Assembly: GCA_014584305.1 (NCBI GenBank)
Contig: JACTND010000063.1
Coordinates: forward strand, 1-49,438
Origin: Planctomycetota bacterium
GTDB lineage: Bacteria; Planctomycetota; Planctomycetia; Pirellulales; Pirellulaceae
DNA: 49,438 bases
Direction of reading: 5' to 3'
Shown here: in pieces, positions 43,301 to 49,438 of the stretch
How the letters are laid out: each line of letters begins with the position of its first letter
Position numbering within the stretch: the first letter of the stretch is position 1
Translations under genes and position numbers: made by a program
The notes under the pieces: generated by a model
What the model was told of the DNA's origin: nothing
Seen by the model: only the letters and a program-made list of their open reading frames with translations
Database searches by the model: none

Positions 43301-44651
43301 TGGCGCCGATATGGATTTCATGTGTCCGACCGGACAGCGGGTCGGTGACGATGACGCGTTCATCCGCAATCCGGATTTGGACTTGGGGATCATTGGTCTC
43401 GACCACCAGCGTCCCTTTGTCGTTCATCTGCCATACTGCCAACGACGCGAGACACACGGCGAAACCGCCCAGGGCGGCTGCAATCAAACGGCGATAACTA
43501 CTTCGCGAACTTCCGCTGCGCGGCGGCCAACGTTTGGAATCGACGGTCACCGACCCGGTTTCAATACTCTTCAGCCGCTTAACCAACTCGCCCGCAGATT
43601 GCGGCCGTTCGGCAGGATTTTTGCGCAACAGTTGACGCAAGAGATCCCGCAGTTCCACTGGAATGCGTCCGGCCGTATCCAGTTCGTCAATGTGCAGCTC
43701 ATCTGCTGCTACGGACATCATGGTCGAGAACACATTCGTCTTGCGAAACGGTGATTCGCCTGTCAACATTTCCAACAAGACCACGCCCAAACTGAACAAG
43801 TCGCTGCGACCGTCCAATGGCTTTCCTGTAACTTGCTCTGGCGACATGTAACTGGGAGTTCCGATGACGGTCCCCTCCTGCGTAATGGGCGTGGTATCGT
43901 CGGCAGCGCGCGCCAGGCCAAAGTCCAAAATCTTTACGTCTCCCGTTAGGGTGATCCACAAATTGTCGGGCTTGATATCCCGGTGCAGAATCCCTTGTCG
44001 GTGCGCATAGTCCAACCCTTCAGCTATTTGTCGGGCAAGTTGCACTCCCTGCGTAACCGAGATTTGCCCTTCGCGCAGCAAGTGTGTTCGCAGCGAGGAA
44101 CCCTCCAATAATGGCATAACTAAAAACGGCAATTCGCGATGGACGCCCACGTCCAACACAGGCACAATGCGTTCACAGTTGATACGCGCGGCGGCTCGGG
44201 CCTCACGTTCAAAACGCTGCCGCGTTTCGATCGCACGGGCGCGATGGGGATTCAGCAGCTTGATACAGACCTCGCGTTCGAGTTCGACATCGGTCGCCCG
44301 AAAAACAAGCCCCATGCCCCCGCTGGCTAAGTATTGGGTGACGTGATATTTGCCGATACAGCCCAAAGCGTGGAGCTTCTCAATCGGATCCAGTAGCGCG
44401 CGTAGTTCGTCGGTTGACATTTCCGGTCGCGGTGCCAGTTGTTCGATACGCTCGGCCAGTTGTCGAGCTGCTTCGAGTTCTTCCTGGGGAATATCTTCGC
44501 CGCGCAATGCGACTAATAGCGAATCGGGTAAGGTGCTCTCGACGCCCGCGTTTTTCACCGTTTCGGATTGGTTGAGCACGTCCTCTGCCAGCCGCGTCTC
44601 AGCCTCATCGGCTGTACCCATCACAAACTTCTCGAGTGCCGGATTAGTCAT
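40356..44651 (-). CDS. Ser/Thr protein kinase with PEGA-like and beta-propeller-like extracytoplasmic region
   Basis: A 1431-residue transmembrane kinase. The N-terminal 100 residues are helical, as in other planctomycete kinases. The kinase domain (about 102-365) has the Gly loop ASGGMGLVF, catalytic Lys in EREVCIKLL, HRDIKPDNLW (about 223), DFGLARA and GTPSYMSPEQ. One membrane helix (about 386-404) follows, then a PEGA-like beta module (GTLVVETNDPQVQIRIADER). From about residue 580 to the end there are many short WD40/TolB-like beta repeats (ARSVSDRSQVINIYDLHR, LTVWRTDQPTLL, FVFEIWDVRRQLKLE), likely one or more beta-propellers sensing ligand or protein. It lies downstream of the ECF sigma gene on the same strand. 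Phosphorylation targets are unknown. Confidence 0.92.
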   Translation of the reverse strand: MTNPALEKFVMGTADEAETRLAEDVLNQSETVKNAGVESTLPDSLLVALRGEDIPQEELEAARQLAERIEQLAPRPEMSTDELRALLDPIEKLHALGCIGKYHVTQYLASGGMGLVFRATDVELEREVCIKLLNPHRARAIETRQRFEREARAAARINCERIVPVLDVGVHRELPFLVMPLLEGSSLRTHLLREGQISVTQGVQLARQIAEGLDYAHRQGILHRDIKPDNLWITLTGDVKILDFGLARAADDTTPITQEGTVIGTPSYMSPEQVTGKPLDGRSDLFSLGVVLLEMLTGESPFRKTNVFSTMMSVAADELHIDELDTAGRIPVELRDLLRQLLRKNPAERPQSAGELVKRLKSIETGSVTVDSKRWPPRSGSSRSSYRRLIAAALGGFAVCLASLAVWQMNDKGTLVVETNDPQVQIRIADERVIVTDPLSGRTHEIHIGATPLPSGVYHLELSDHNNELIFSSQTIAIRRGERTIVTVELRPSSDPTAQSQTAGLAEPPPSVGLIPVPRSEIVDASFDPQARELFGETLAKLPAKSEELNLPGGAIGAGVTVDQPRPLPGISSWTLERPPVIEGWRRNVDGTLFAGGEDLVWIRDAEGQTRYVLPSRGSLTSFQFDNRYPNLIATVARLGDPHQPLGSPVGSRPDYEIRIWRLSDSAAELIHTTRSSTWRIAWDQGYRLVHELDDHIVAFRLDNGETYPLLNTLDSQLMVNSISPGGRFLAARSVSDRSQVINIYDLHRGVFSLATRQNGNIQWRVDDSEIAICSTKDGHLTVWRTDQPTLLRQMEPSRSQADNRGNSPRYHDIALDATLQRVFLLSPDGRFVVRSFMNNRESEMQLGSLNIGSQARLRWTREGQLSIIQPDAEYVWEETDSEVHGTLRLVHHKERQKEVLHARPPQVPGLARVEFQQGSRIILRQDLTNIRPDSFSSYSILGGGGDALAGGFVDDAAMGVWQSHFSERNIDCRGDQSMAHFQVDQQHFKGFSPDAQYYVRQRYVPQQQNTRSDELERFELVRVANHEVVLSVDLASARSFRRLVSSAMPRVDWARARELGLRTSIHHAFVWSADSGLLLVYGIKPAAESSETTFVFEIWDVRRQLKLELETQKHLNLNHARLMVSAFACQNGFLVEILDVQGQRQLFLIDPRQPAPVVGIAELEETNAQRLTHVSGEFLFFLGDQSTGDRQWIRTELSGNQLVRPLKMVAKPHEIVLISPTGEHYLKYPSPGTRYPDGMGARGLMDLDSSQVTGLTVRRWSSDQATDLVFEILQQEWPGYANMEPVWHRKATAIALIGRTGNDGVLFLDLSTKKAKSLIFPQKEPLALFPTDFGWFLSRPGKIVAFSLTGDLLGTWHWRREDASDESPELYTRAYWLLADGSRHNGSGDDELYFIYRTQHQHFATALRTFSAAPNQPSLPTFDTLPFALE

Positions 44652-44802
44652 GGTATCGTCATTTTAGACAGAATTCGCTTGACGTTGGACATATAGGCCA
44701 AAGCCTGCGTCATTTAACTTGACGAAGCTACCTTAGGAAACCTGTCAGCGAAATTCCAATGAAGAGGCAAACTTGATGAGGCCAATCGTTGGCAATCGAT
44801 TG

Positions 44803-45366
44803 CTAGTCCCACAGCCCGTCGAGTTCTTCGCGCAGGCGTTTGAGGACGCGGCCGCGGGCCAGATAAACGGCGTTTACGGTAATACCCAGTTCGCGGGCGA
44901 CGTCGGCAGCATGCCGCCCAAGGGCGACGTGTTCCCAACACGCGCGCCACGTGGTCTCGGCGAACGACTCGCGCATCAGTCGCAACGCTTCCCGTGCTAC
45001 CCAGGTGCGGTACTCTTGCTCCGTCAACAGTTGTGACGTGTCTTGTTGGGCCAATTCGATACGTTCCAACAACCGGGGCTCTGTGATTCGCTTCAGCTTT
45101 CGCAAATGATCGCGGCATTTGTTGATGGTCACGGTGCGCAACCAGGCGCGAAAACTGGCGGGTCGCCGTTGAGCGAACCACGACGCGCGGTCCAGCAAAA
45201 CAACGAATACGTCTTGGCACACATCGAACCGCTGATTGGCTTCGATCCCCAACTGGCCTACCCAATGCAAAACCAGCGGAGTATAGAGCTGGACAAAACG
45301 GTTCCACGCCGCCGAATCGTCGCAAGAACGCAGGCGAACCAACAAACTGGATTGGGTGGTAACCAT
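44803..45366 (-). CDS. ECF-type RNA polymerase sigma factor
   Basis: A 187-residue sigma70-family factor starting at ATG 45366 (MVTTQSSLLVRLRS). Region 2 is visible (DSAAWNRFVQLYTPLVLHWV, ANQRFDVCQDVFVVLLDRAS, FRAWLRTVTINKCRDHLRK) and so is the region 4 helix-turn-helix (RHAADVARELGITVNAVYLA, RGRVLKRLREELDGL). The length is right for ECF factors. The gene lies 151 nt upstream of the large Ser/Thr kinase gene on the same strand with no anti-sigma gene between them, so the kinase may regulate it. Such sigma-kinase pairs are known in planctomycetes. Confidence 0.92.
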   Translation of the reverse strand: MVTTQSSLLVRLRSCDDSAAWNRFVQLYTPLVLHWVGQLGIEANQRFDVCQDVFVVLLDRASWFAQRRPASFRAWLRTVTINKCRDHLRKLKRITEPRLLERIELAQQDTSQLLTEQEYRTWVAREALRLMRESFAETTWRACWEHVALGRHAADVARELGITVNAVYLARGRVLKRLREELDGLWD

Positions 45367-45661
45367 GGTTAGCGCGAACCAACACAACGAGGAGATTCCT
45401 GTCGCAACGGTTGCGTGAGGGCGAAGTGTCGCCCGTCGCGAATGCCACGCGTACCCGACGTTTGGTAACCGTTCACGTTTCGTTTCGCATCAAGACAAGT
45501 TCATCTGCGCCATACTGTTGGGGCGGTCGGCGATATGGATCGTTGGTTGCTCGGCGGCCCTTCGACTGCGCCCATCAAGCCGACGATACCGGCCGTCTCT
45601 CGCGGACGATTACTCGCCAGGGTCAATCATTTCCAACACGAGAAATCAGGATTCAGACTGC

Positions 45662-46708
45662 TTATCCATTGGCATTCGTTTCCAAGGTCGCTAACCCATA
45701 CTCCTTGATTTTTTTGTGCAACGTATTGCGACTGATACCCAGGCGTTCGGCAGCGCGGACTTGTTTGTCGTCGCAGGCCCGAAGTACCTGAGCGATCAAC
45801 TCGCGCTCAATCGGTTGGATCACCGCGTTGTATACGTCGTGGGTGCCATCGCAAGTTCCTAAACTCTGCTGGACATACTCTCGGGCCAACGATTCGGGGC
45901 TGACGCCACCCAGCGCAGCCGTCATGGAGGCTTGCGATGCCTGCTCGCGAATCGCCAGAGGTAGATCGGCAAGAGTCAATGTTGGACCACCCCCGGAAAC
46001 CGCCGCAGCGCGCAAATAACCGATCAGCTCATGCCAATTGCCGGGCCAGGTGTAACGTGCCATGGCCTTCAACGCCAACGGGTCAACATCCTTGATGGTG
46101 GGCAGGCCGGCGGACTCCCAGCGCTGCCCGATCCACTCGATGATCGCGAACAAGTCCTCAGGGCGGCGGCGCAAAGGCGGGAGTGCGATCGGAAATACAT
46201 TCAGCCGCCAATACAGCTCTTTGGAAAACAAACCGCCAACCACCGCCTCGACCAAATTGGCCGCCGACGTGGCGATCAAACGGAAGTGCGGCCGATACGT
46301 TAACAAATCGACCTGCGACGACAACAAATCGGCCAGGTGCGCTTGAATGGTACTGGAAGCATGCTGCACTCCGTGCAGCACTAAAACAGAACCGGACGAG
46401 GGGTGATTCCCATCCGCGGTCTCTTCCTTTTCCTGAGCCAGCCAAGAATGCCATTGATGATGTTGCTCCTCGGGAGACATACTGGCCAGGTGAAATTCAT
46501 CCACGTTGGCCGAGCCATCGCCATACGCCAGCAATTTGGCCAAGGTTCGTTTGCCGGTCCCGGTTTCGCCCTGGATCAGCACGGGGTCGAAACATCCTCG
46601 AGCGATTTCGAACCATTGCCAGACGGCTTGAATGGCCGCCGACGCACCGACCAAACCATGGGCTCTCAAATCAGGGGACGGGGCTGATCGCAATCGGTTC
46701 ATGTTCAT
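45662..46708 (-). CDS. Degenerate sigma54-activator-like AAA+ protein with Fis helix-turn-helix
   Basis: A 348-residue protein with the fold of an NtrC-type activator but key motor parts missing. Walker A GETGTGK (47-53) is intact. The GAFTGA sigma54-contact loop is absent (the region is FHLASMSPEEQHHQW), and the Walker B position reads SGSVLVLHGVQ instead of GGTLFLDEI, so both acidic residues are lost. The later LYWRLNVFPIALPPLRRRPE, the AAA lid and YTWPGNWHEL are kept, as is the Fis DNA-binding end (VRAAERLGISRNTLHKKIKE). There is no receiver domain. It probably binds DNA without activating sigma54. It lies downstream of rplU. Confidence 0.82.
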   Translation of the reverse strand: MNMNRLRSAPSPDLRAHGLVGASAAIQAVWQWFEIARGCFDPVLIQGETGTGKRTLAKLLAYGDGSANVDEFHLASMSPEEQHHQWHSWLAQEKEETADGNHPSSGSVLVLHGVQHASSTIQAHLADLLSSQVDLLTYRPHFRLIATSAANLVEAVVGGLFSKELYWRLNVFPIALPPLRRRPEDLFAIIEWIGQRWESAGLPTIKDVDPLALKAMARYTWPGNWHELIGYLRAAAVSGGGPTLTLADLPLAIREQASQASMTAALGGVSPESLAREYVQQSLGTCDGTHDVYNAVIQPIERELIAQVLRACDDKQVRAAERLGISRNTLHKKIKEYGLATLETNANG

Positions 46709-46829
46709 CGCCAGTCCGCGGGAAGTTCCACCGCGCTGCGCCGCCCCTCAGGTGATGCTCGAATCCACCCCAATCGCCGCCGTTGCCCAATTCCGTAGTT
46801 TGCTTCTGCGAGGCAAACAACATTCAGGA

Positions 46830-47141
46830 TCAACCGGCGATTTTTGTGATTTCCACGCGGAGGTACTTTTGCCGGTGGCCGGTGCGCCGACGAACGTTCT
46901 TACGCCGACGGAACTTTTGAATAAATACCTTGTCACCCAAGAGTTCCTCTTTGACCGTAGCGACCACCTTGGCGCCAGCCACCACCGGCTGGCCCAGTTG
47001 CAATGAGTCCCCTTTGGACAAGGCCAGGACTCGGTCGAAGACTAATTCGCTCCCCGCCTCCGCCTGGCGAAAATCAATGTCGATGACTTGTCCTTCGCTC
47101 ACCATATATTGCCGACCGCCGTCGGCGAAAATCGCATACAT
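46830..47141 (-). CDS. rplU: 50S ribosomal protein L21
   Basis: A 103-residue large-subunit protein that binds 23S rRNA. The start at 47141 (MYAIFADGGRQYMV) matches the family; five extra residues are possible from an upstream ATG at 47156. Typical blocks are present: VISEGQ-like VSEGQVIDIDF, VDRVLAL-type FDRVLALSKGDSLQLGQPVV, and the C-terminal RRRKNVRRRTGHRQKYLRV. L27 (rpmA) usually follows L21 directly, but here the next gene is the sigma54-activator-like protein 121 nt away. Confidence 0.97.
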   Translation of the reverse strand: MYAIFADGGRQYMVSEGQVIDIDFRQAEAGSELVFDRVLALSKGDSLQLGQPVVAGAKVVATVKEELLGDKVFIQKFRRRKNVRRRTGHRQKYLRVEITKIAG

Positions 47142-47525
47142 GTTCGTTGATTCCAAATGAGTATTGAATGCCTATGGTCGATCGGCCCCAGCCTTTCGAG
47201 AGCCCTTGCTATTCATCCATCGCGACCCCGGACATGCTGACGGACGAGCAACTGGTCCTCTCGGGTGAATTTACCGGATCAGAAGCGGATCGTCGAGGGT
47301 TGGAGTTCTTTGGGACCAGAGTCCCGTCGGCGGGCGAAATGGCGTGTATTTCGGGAAATGTTGACAATCATTCCAGTGCCGGGAGGTTTCAAGGCCGTGT
47401 CGATCAAAAAAATACGGCAATTCTCAAGAAATGTGCTTAAATTGGTCCGCTGACGTGATACCATTACCGTGGAACTCATGTTTTCCTGCGGATAATACCG
47501 GAAGTGTATTTGGGAGGCGCCGAAC
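47142..47525. other. Intergenic region between divergent rplU and CBS gene
   Basis: 384 bp that should hold the promoters of both genes. GGGAGG at about 47511 is the likely ribosome binding site of the CBS gene. Two overlapping short open frames (47168-47440 and 47265-47453) show no domain and neither is supported. Confidence 0.4.
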
Positions 47526-48008
47526 ATGACGCAACAACTTCCCCCGGCGATGACCGCCCGCGACATCATGGCCACGCAGTTGGTCACTCTTTCTCCCGAC
47601 GCCGACGTTTTTGAAGCCATCGCCGTCCTACTCAAACATAAGATTTCCGGCTGCCCGGTTGTCGATGGCGAACGCCGACTGTTGGGTTTGTTCTCGGAGA
47701 AGTCCTGCATGCAGGTCGTCATTGACGCGGCCTACGAGCAACTCCCCACGAATCGCGTGGATGCTTTTATGATCAAGAATCCACAGACCATTGACGAGCA
47801 AACGGACCTGTTGTCGATAGCGCAGATATTTTTGACTACTTCGCGGCGGCGCTTACCAGTGGTGCGCGAAGGCGTCGTCGTGGGACAGGTCAGCCGGCGC
47901 GACGTGATTCGCGCGGCGCACCAGATGCTGAGTCAACCCGTGCAGGAGAAAACACCGCCACTGTATTTATCCGCGCTGCGCGAAATGAATGAAGCGCCGG
48001 ATGTCTGA
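47526..48008 (+). CDS. Protein of two CBS domains
   Basis: A 160-residue protein made almost entirely of a CBS pair (Bateman module). The two copies are about residues 10-65 (TARDIMATQLVTLSPDADVF, ISGCPVVDGERRLLGLFSEK) and about 80-140 (AFMIKNPQTIDEQTDLLSIA, RRRLPVVREGVVVGQVSRRD). CBS pairs bind adenine nucleotides or S-adenosylmethionine and usually regulate partner proteins. No catalytic domain is attached. GGGAGG lies just upstream. It is followed after 23 nt by the exported gluzincin gene, which may share its transcript. Confidence 0.92.
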   Translation: MTQQLPPAMTARDIMATQLVTLSPDADVFEAIAVLLKHKISGCPVVDGERRLLGLFSEKSCMQVVIDAAYEQLPTNRVDAFMIKNPQTIDEQTDLLSIAQIFLTTSRRRLPVVREGVVVGQVSRRDVIRAAHQMLSQPVQEKTPPLYLSALREMNEAPDV

Positions 48009-48031
48009 AACAGGGGCCGAGAAAAATAGCC

Positions 48032-48925
48032 ATGAATACTTCCTGCTGGGGAAAGTACCTCGCGGTATGGGCGGTCGCAGGATTGAGCAGCCTAGCGGCT
48101 ATTGTCGCCGATGATCATGTACTGCGGACGACCGATCCTCGTCTTGCAGCGGACCGCTTTATCGATCACGTTCGTGAACTCCGGCGCTCCATCGATACGG
48201 ATCGTTTCACGATCGTCATTCAACCGCCGTTCGTGGTCATCGGCGATGAAGCCCCAGAGGTGGTTCGCCAACGGAGCGAACAGACGGTTCAGTGGGCGGT
48301 CGAGCATCTCAAACGGCTGTACTTCCAGCGCGATGGCGAGCACATCATCAATATCTGGTTGTTTCGCGATCGGGAAAGCTATGAAAGCCACTGCTGGGAG
48401 TTCTTTCAACGCCGACCGCATACGCCCTACGGGTTTTATTCTCGGCAGGATCGGGCGCTAGTAATGAACATTGCGACGGGAGGCGGCACCTTGGTCCACG
48501 AAATTGTGCATCCATTCATCGAGGCGAACTTTCCGGATTGTCCGGCGTGGTTCAACGAAGGGTTGGCTTCGCTGTATGAACAATCTCGCGAGCAGGATGG
48601 CCGCATTCGAGGGTTGACCAATTGGCGGCTCCGCGGCCTTCAAACCGCGATCGTGGATGATCGGTTAGGCTCGTTGGAAGATCTGTTGGCGACTACGACG
48701 CGCGAGTTCTACGATGATCGCACTGGCCAGAACTATGCGCAGGCCCGTTACCTGTGTTATTACTTGCAAGAACACGGGAAACTGACAGATTTCTACCATC
48801 AATTCGCGCGCGATGCCCGGCGCGATCCGACGGGGCGGGGCACACTGCAAGCCATTTTGGAAATCGATGATCTGGCTGCGTTTGAGGAATCGTGGCGCGC
48901 CTTCGTTATGCAGTTGCGGTTTTGA
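48032..48925 (+). CDS. Exported gluzincin-type zinc metallopeptidase
   Basis: A 297-residue protein with a signal peptide (YLAVWAVAGLSSLAAIVA). The zinc site is HEIVH (His156, Glu157, His160) and the third ligand is probably Glu176 in NEGLASLYE, 16 residues after the second His, the spacing of gluzincins of the peptidase MA/DUF1570 type. The stretch PAWFNEGLAS is characteristic. The rest is helical (YFYDDRTGQNYAQARYLCYY-like region). It would cleave peptides outside the cytoplasm; the substrate is unknown. The last 20 nt overlap the convergent GHMP kinase gene. Confidence 0.85.
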   Translation: MNTSCWGKYLAVWAVAGLSSLAAIVADDHVLRTTDPRLAADRFIDHVRELRRSIDTDRFTIVIQPPFVVIGDEAPEVVRQRSEQTVQWAVEHLKRLYFQRDGEHIINIWLFRDRESYESHCWEFFQRRPHTPYGFYSRQDRALVMNIATGGGTLVHEIVHPFIEANFPDCPAWFNEGLASLYEQSREQDGRIRGLTNWRLRGLQTAIVDDRLGSLEDLLATTTREFYDDRTGQNYAQARYLCYYLQEHGKLTDFYHQFARDARRDPTGRGTLQAILEIDDLAAFEESWRAFVMQLRF

Positions 48926-49438
48926 CGGGAAGCGCCACGCGCAATGGTGCGACAGCGCAATCCATCGGCGCCAGGGCATGCGTCAGACGGGCCAACATGT
49001 CGGGCCCGTCGTATATGCCCACGATGGCGCCACCGCTGCCGCAATATTTCGCGCTGGCGCCAACGTGTCGCGCCCGCAGCACCATTTCCACATGATCCGG
49101 CCGCAAACGGCAGATCCGGCGGCGGATGTCAAAATTGCGGTTCATCAATTCTGACAACAGTGCGGTGTTCCCGGATTGGATTGCGTCGCGCCCACGTTCC
49201 GCCAACTGTGCCAATTCCTGCAAACCCGCCAAGACGTCAGGATCCCGAGCCAGGAACCGTTGCCGCAATTCGGAGTGCGTCACCTCCGTCGGTTCGCCAG
49301 CATGGCGAGCATAGGCAATGTACAGAGGCGGCAACCAGGACGCATCGAGCCGTTCATAATTGCCCATCGTCAGATTGTCCACCGTGCGCGCAGCGGCAGA
49401 GGAAAAGTCCATGTAGATCAGCCCCTCATACGCTTGTA
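48906..49438 (-). CDS. GHMP-family sugar kinase, C-terminal part
   Basis: The frame is open past the right edge, so the N-terminus and the ATP-binding PxxxGLGSSA loop are outside. The visible 170-odd residues match the C-terminal half of glucuronokinase/mevalonate kinase-like GHMP enzymes: EGLIYMDFSSAAARTVD, ERLDASWLPPLYIAYARHAG, LAQLAERGRDAIQSGN and the GHMP C-terminal motif GASAKYCGSGGAIVGIYDG. They phosphorylate small sugars or alcohols. The internal ATG at 49412 is not the start, because coding continues upstream. The 3' end overlaps the convergent peptidase gene by 20 nt. Confidence 0.85.
   Translation of the reverse strand, partial: QAYEGLIYMDFSSAAARTVDNLTMGNYERLDASWLPPLYIAYARHAGEPTEVTHSELRQRFLARDPDVLAGLQELAQLAERGRDAIQSGNTALLSELMNRNFDIRRRICRLRPDHVEMVLRARHVGASAKYCGSGGAIVGIYDGPDMLARLTHALAPMDCAVAPLRVALPVKTATA

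Noticed and set aside
47168..47453. Two overlapping short open frames upstream of the CBS gene
   Set aside because: Neither shows a domain, and they overlap each other; they lie where promoters are expected.

Overview
The window is moderately GC-rich bacterial DNA that most likely comes from a planctomycete of the Pirellulales type. The evidence is mixed. Two large exported proteins carry the LEPR-XLL type N-terminal signature (LEPRQLLA, LEPRQLFA). Two Hanks-type Ser/Thr kinases carry large extracytoplasmic or sensor parts, one paired with an ECF sigma factor. The window also holds ELWxxDGTxxGT repeats and a small planctomycete-type membrane protein with a PFRCRCC tail. No rRNA, tRNA or CRISPR array was found.

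Layout, left: a partial solute-binding lipoprotein (1-958, -); a small Cys-containing membrane protein; a guanine-deaminase-type enzyme (1896); SurE (2509, -); a subtilisin-like exported protease with two P-domains (3396-7793); FtsK (7815-10733, -); a YdeI/DUF1801 protein translationally coupled to a membrane Ser/Thr kinase (10933-13328). A nested mobile-DNA island follows (about 13.46-15.59 kb). It holds an IS3-type orfA remnant interrupted by a 76-bp MITE-like element, a decayed REP-associated tyrosine transposase (RAYT) bounded by exact 23-bp inverted repeats, and a truncated second IS3-family element on the opposite strand. Just beyond it is a giant repeat protein with 9+9 ELW repeats (15780-18965).

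Middle (19-27 kb): a CocE/NonD-type serine hydrolase, an exported carboxypeptidase-regulatory-like protein with its own terminator, a YceH/UPF0502 protein, a short isocitrate dehydrogenase and a Tat-exported prenyltransferase-repeat protein.

27.3-39.9 kb is one tightly packed, co-directional 11-gene cluster. It encodes a type II secretion/type IV pilus-like machine: three pseudopilins, a PilM/N (GspL)-like and a PilO (GspM)-like protein, a PilT-like ATPase next to a GspE/PilB ATPase, a GspF/PilC platform protein, a coiled-coil PilP/GspC-like protein, a secretin and a TPR lipoprotein. Several genes overlap or nearly touch, so one transcript and one complex are likely. The mixture of T2SS-like and T4P-like parts, a PilT paralogue with its retraction motif eroded, and a pseudopilin with an added beta-sandwich make this the most interesting system in the window.

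Right (40.4-49.4 kb): a 1431-residue kinase with a beta-propeller-like sensor and its upstream ECF sigma factor, a sigma54-activator-like protein that has lost its Walker B and GAFTGA motifs but kept a Fis helix-turn-helix, ribosomal protein L21 without L27, a CBS-pair protein, a gluzincin-type exported protease, and the C-terminal part of a GHMP kinase running off the edge.
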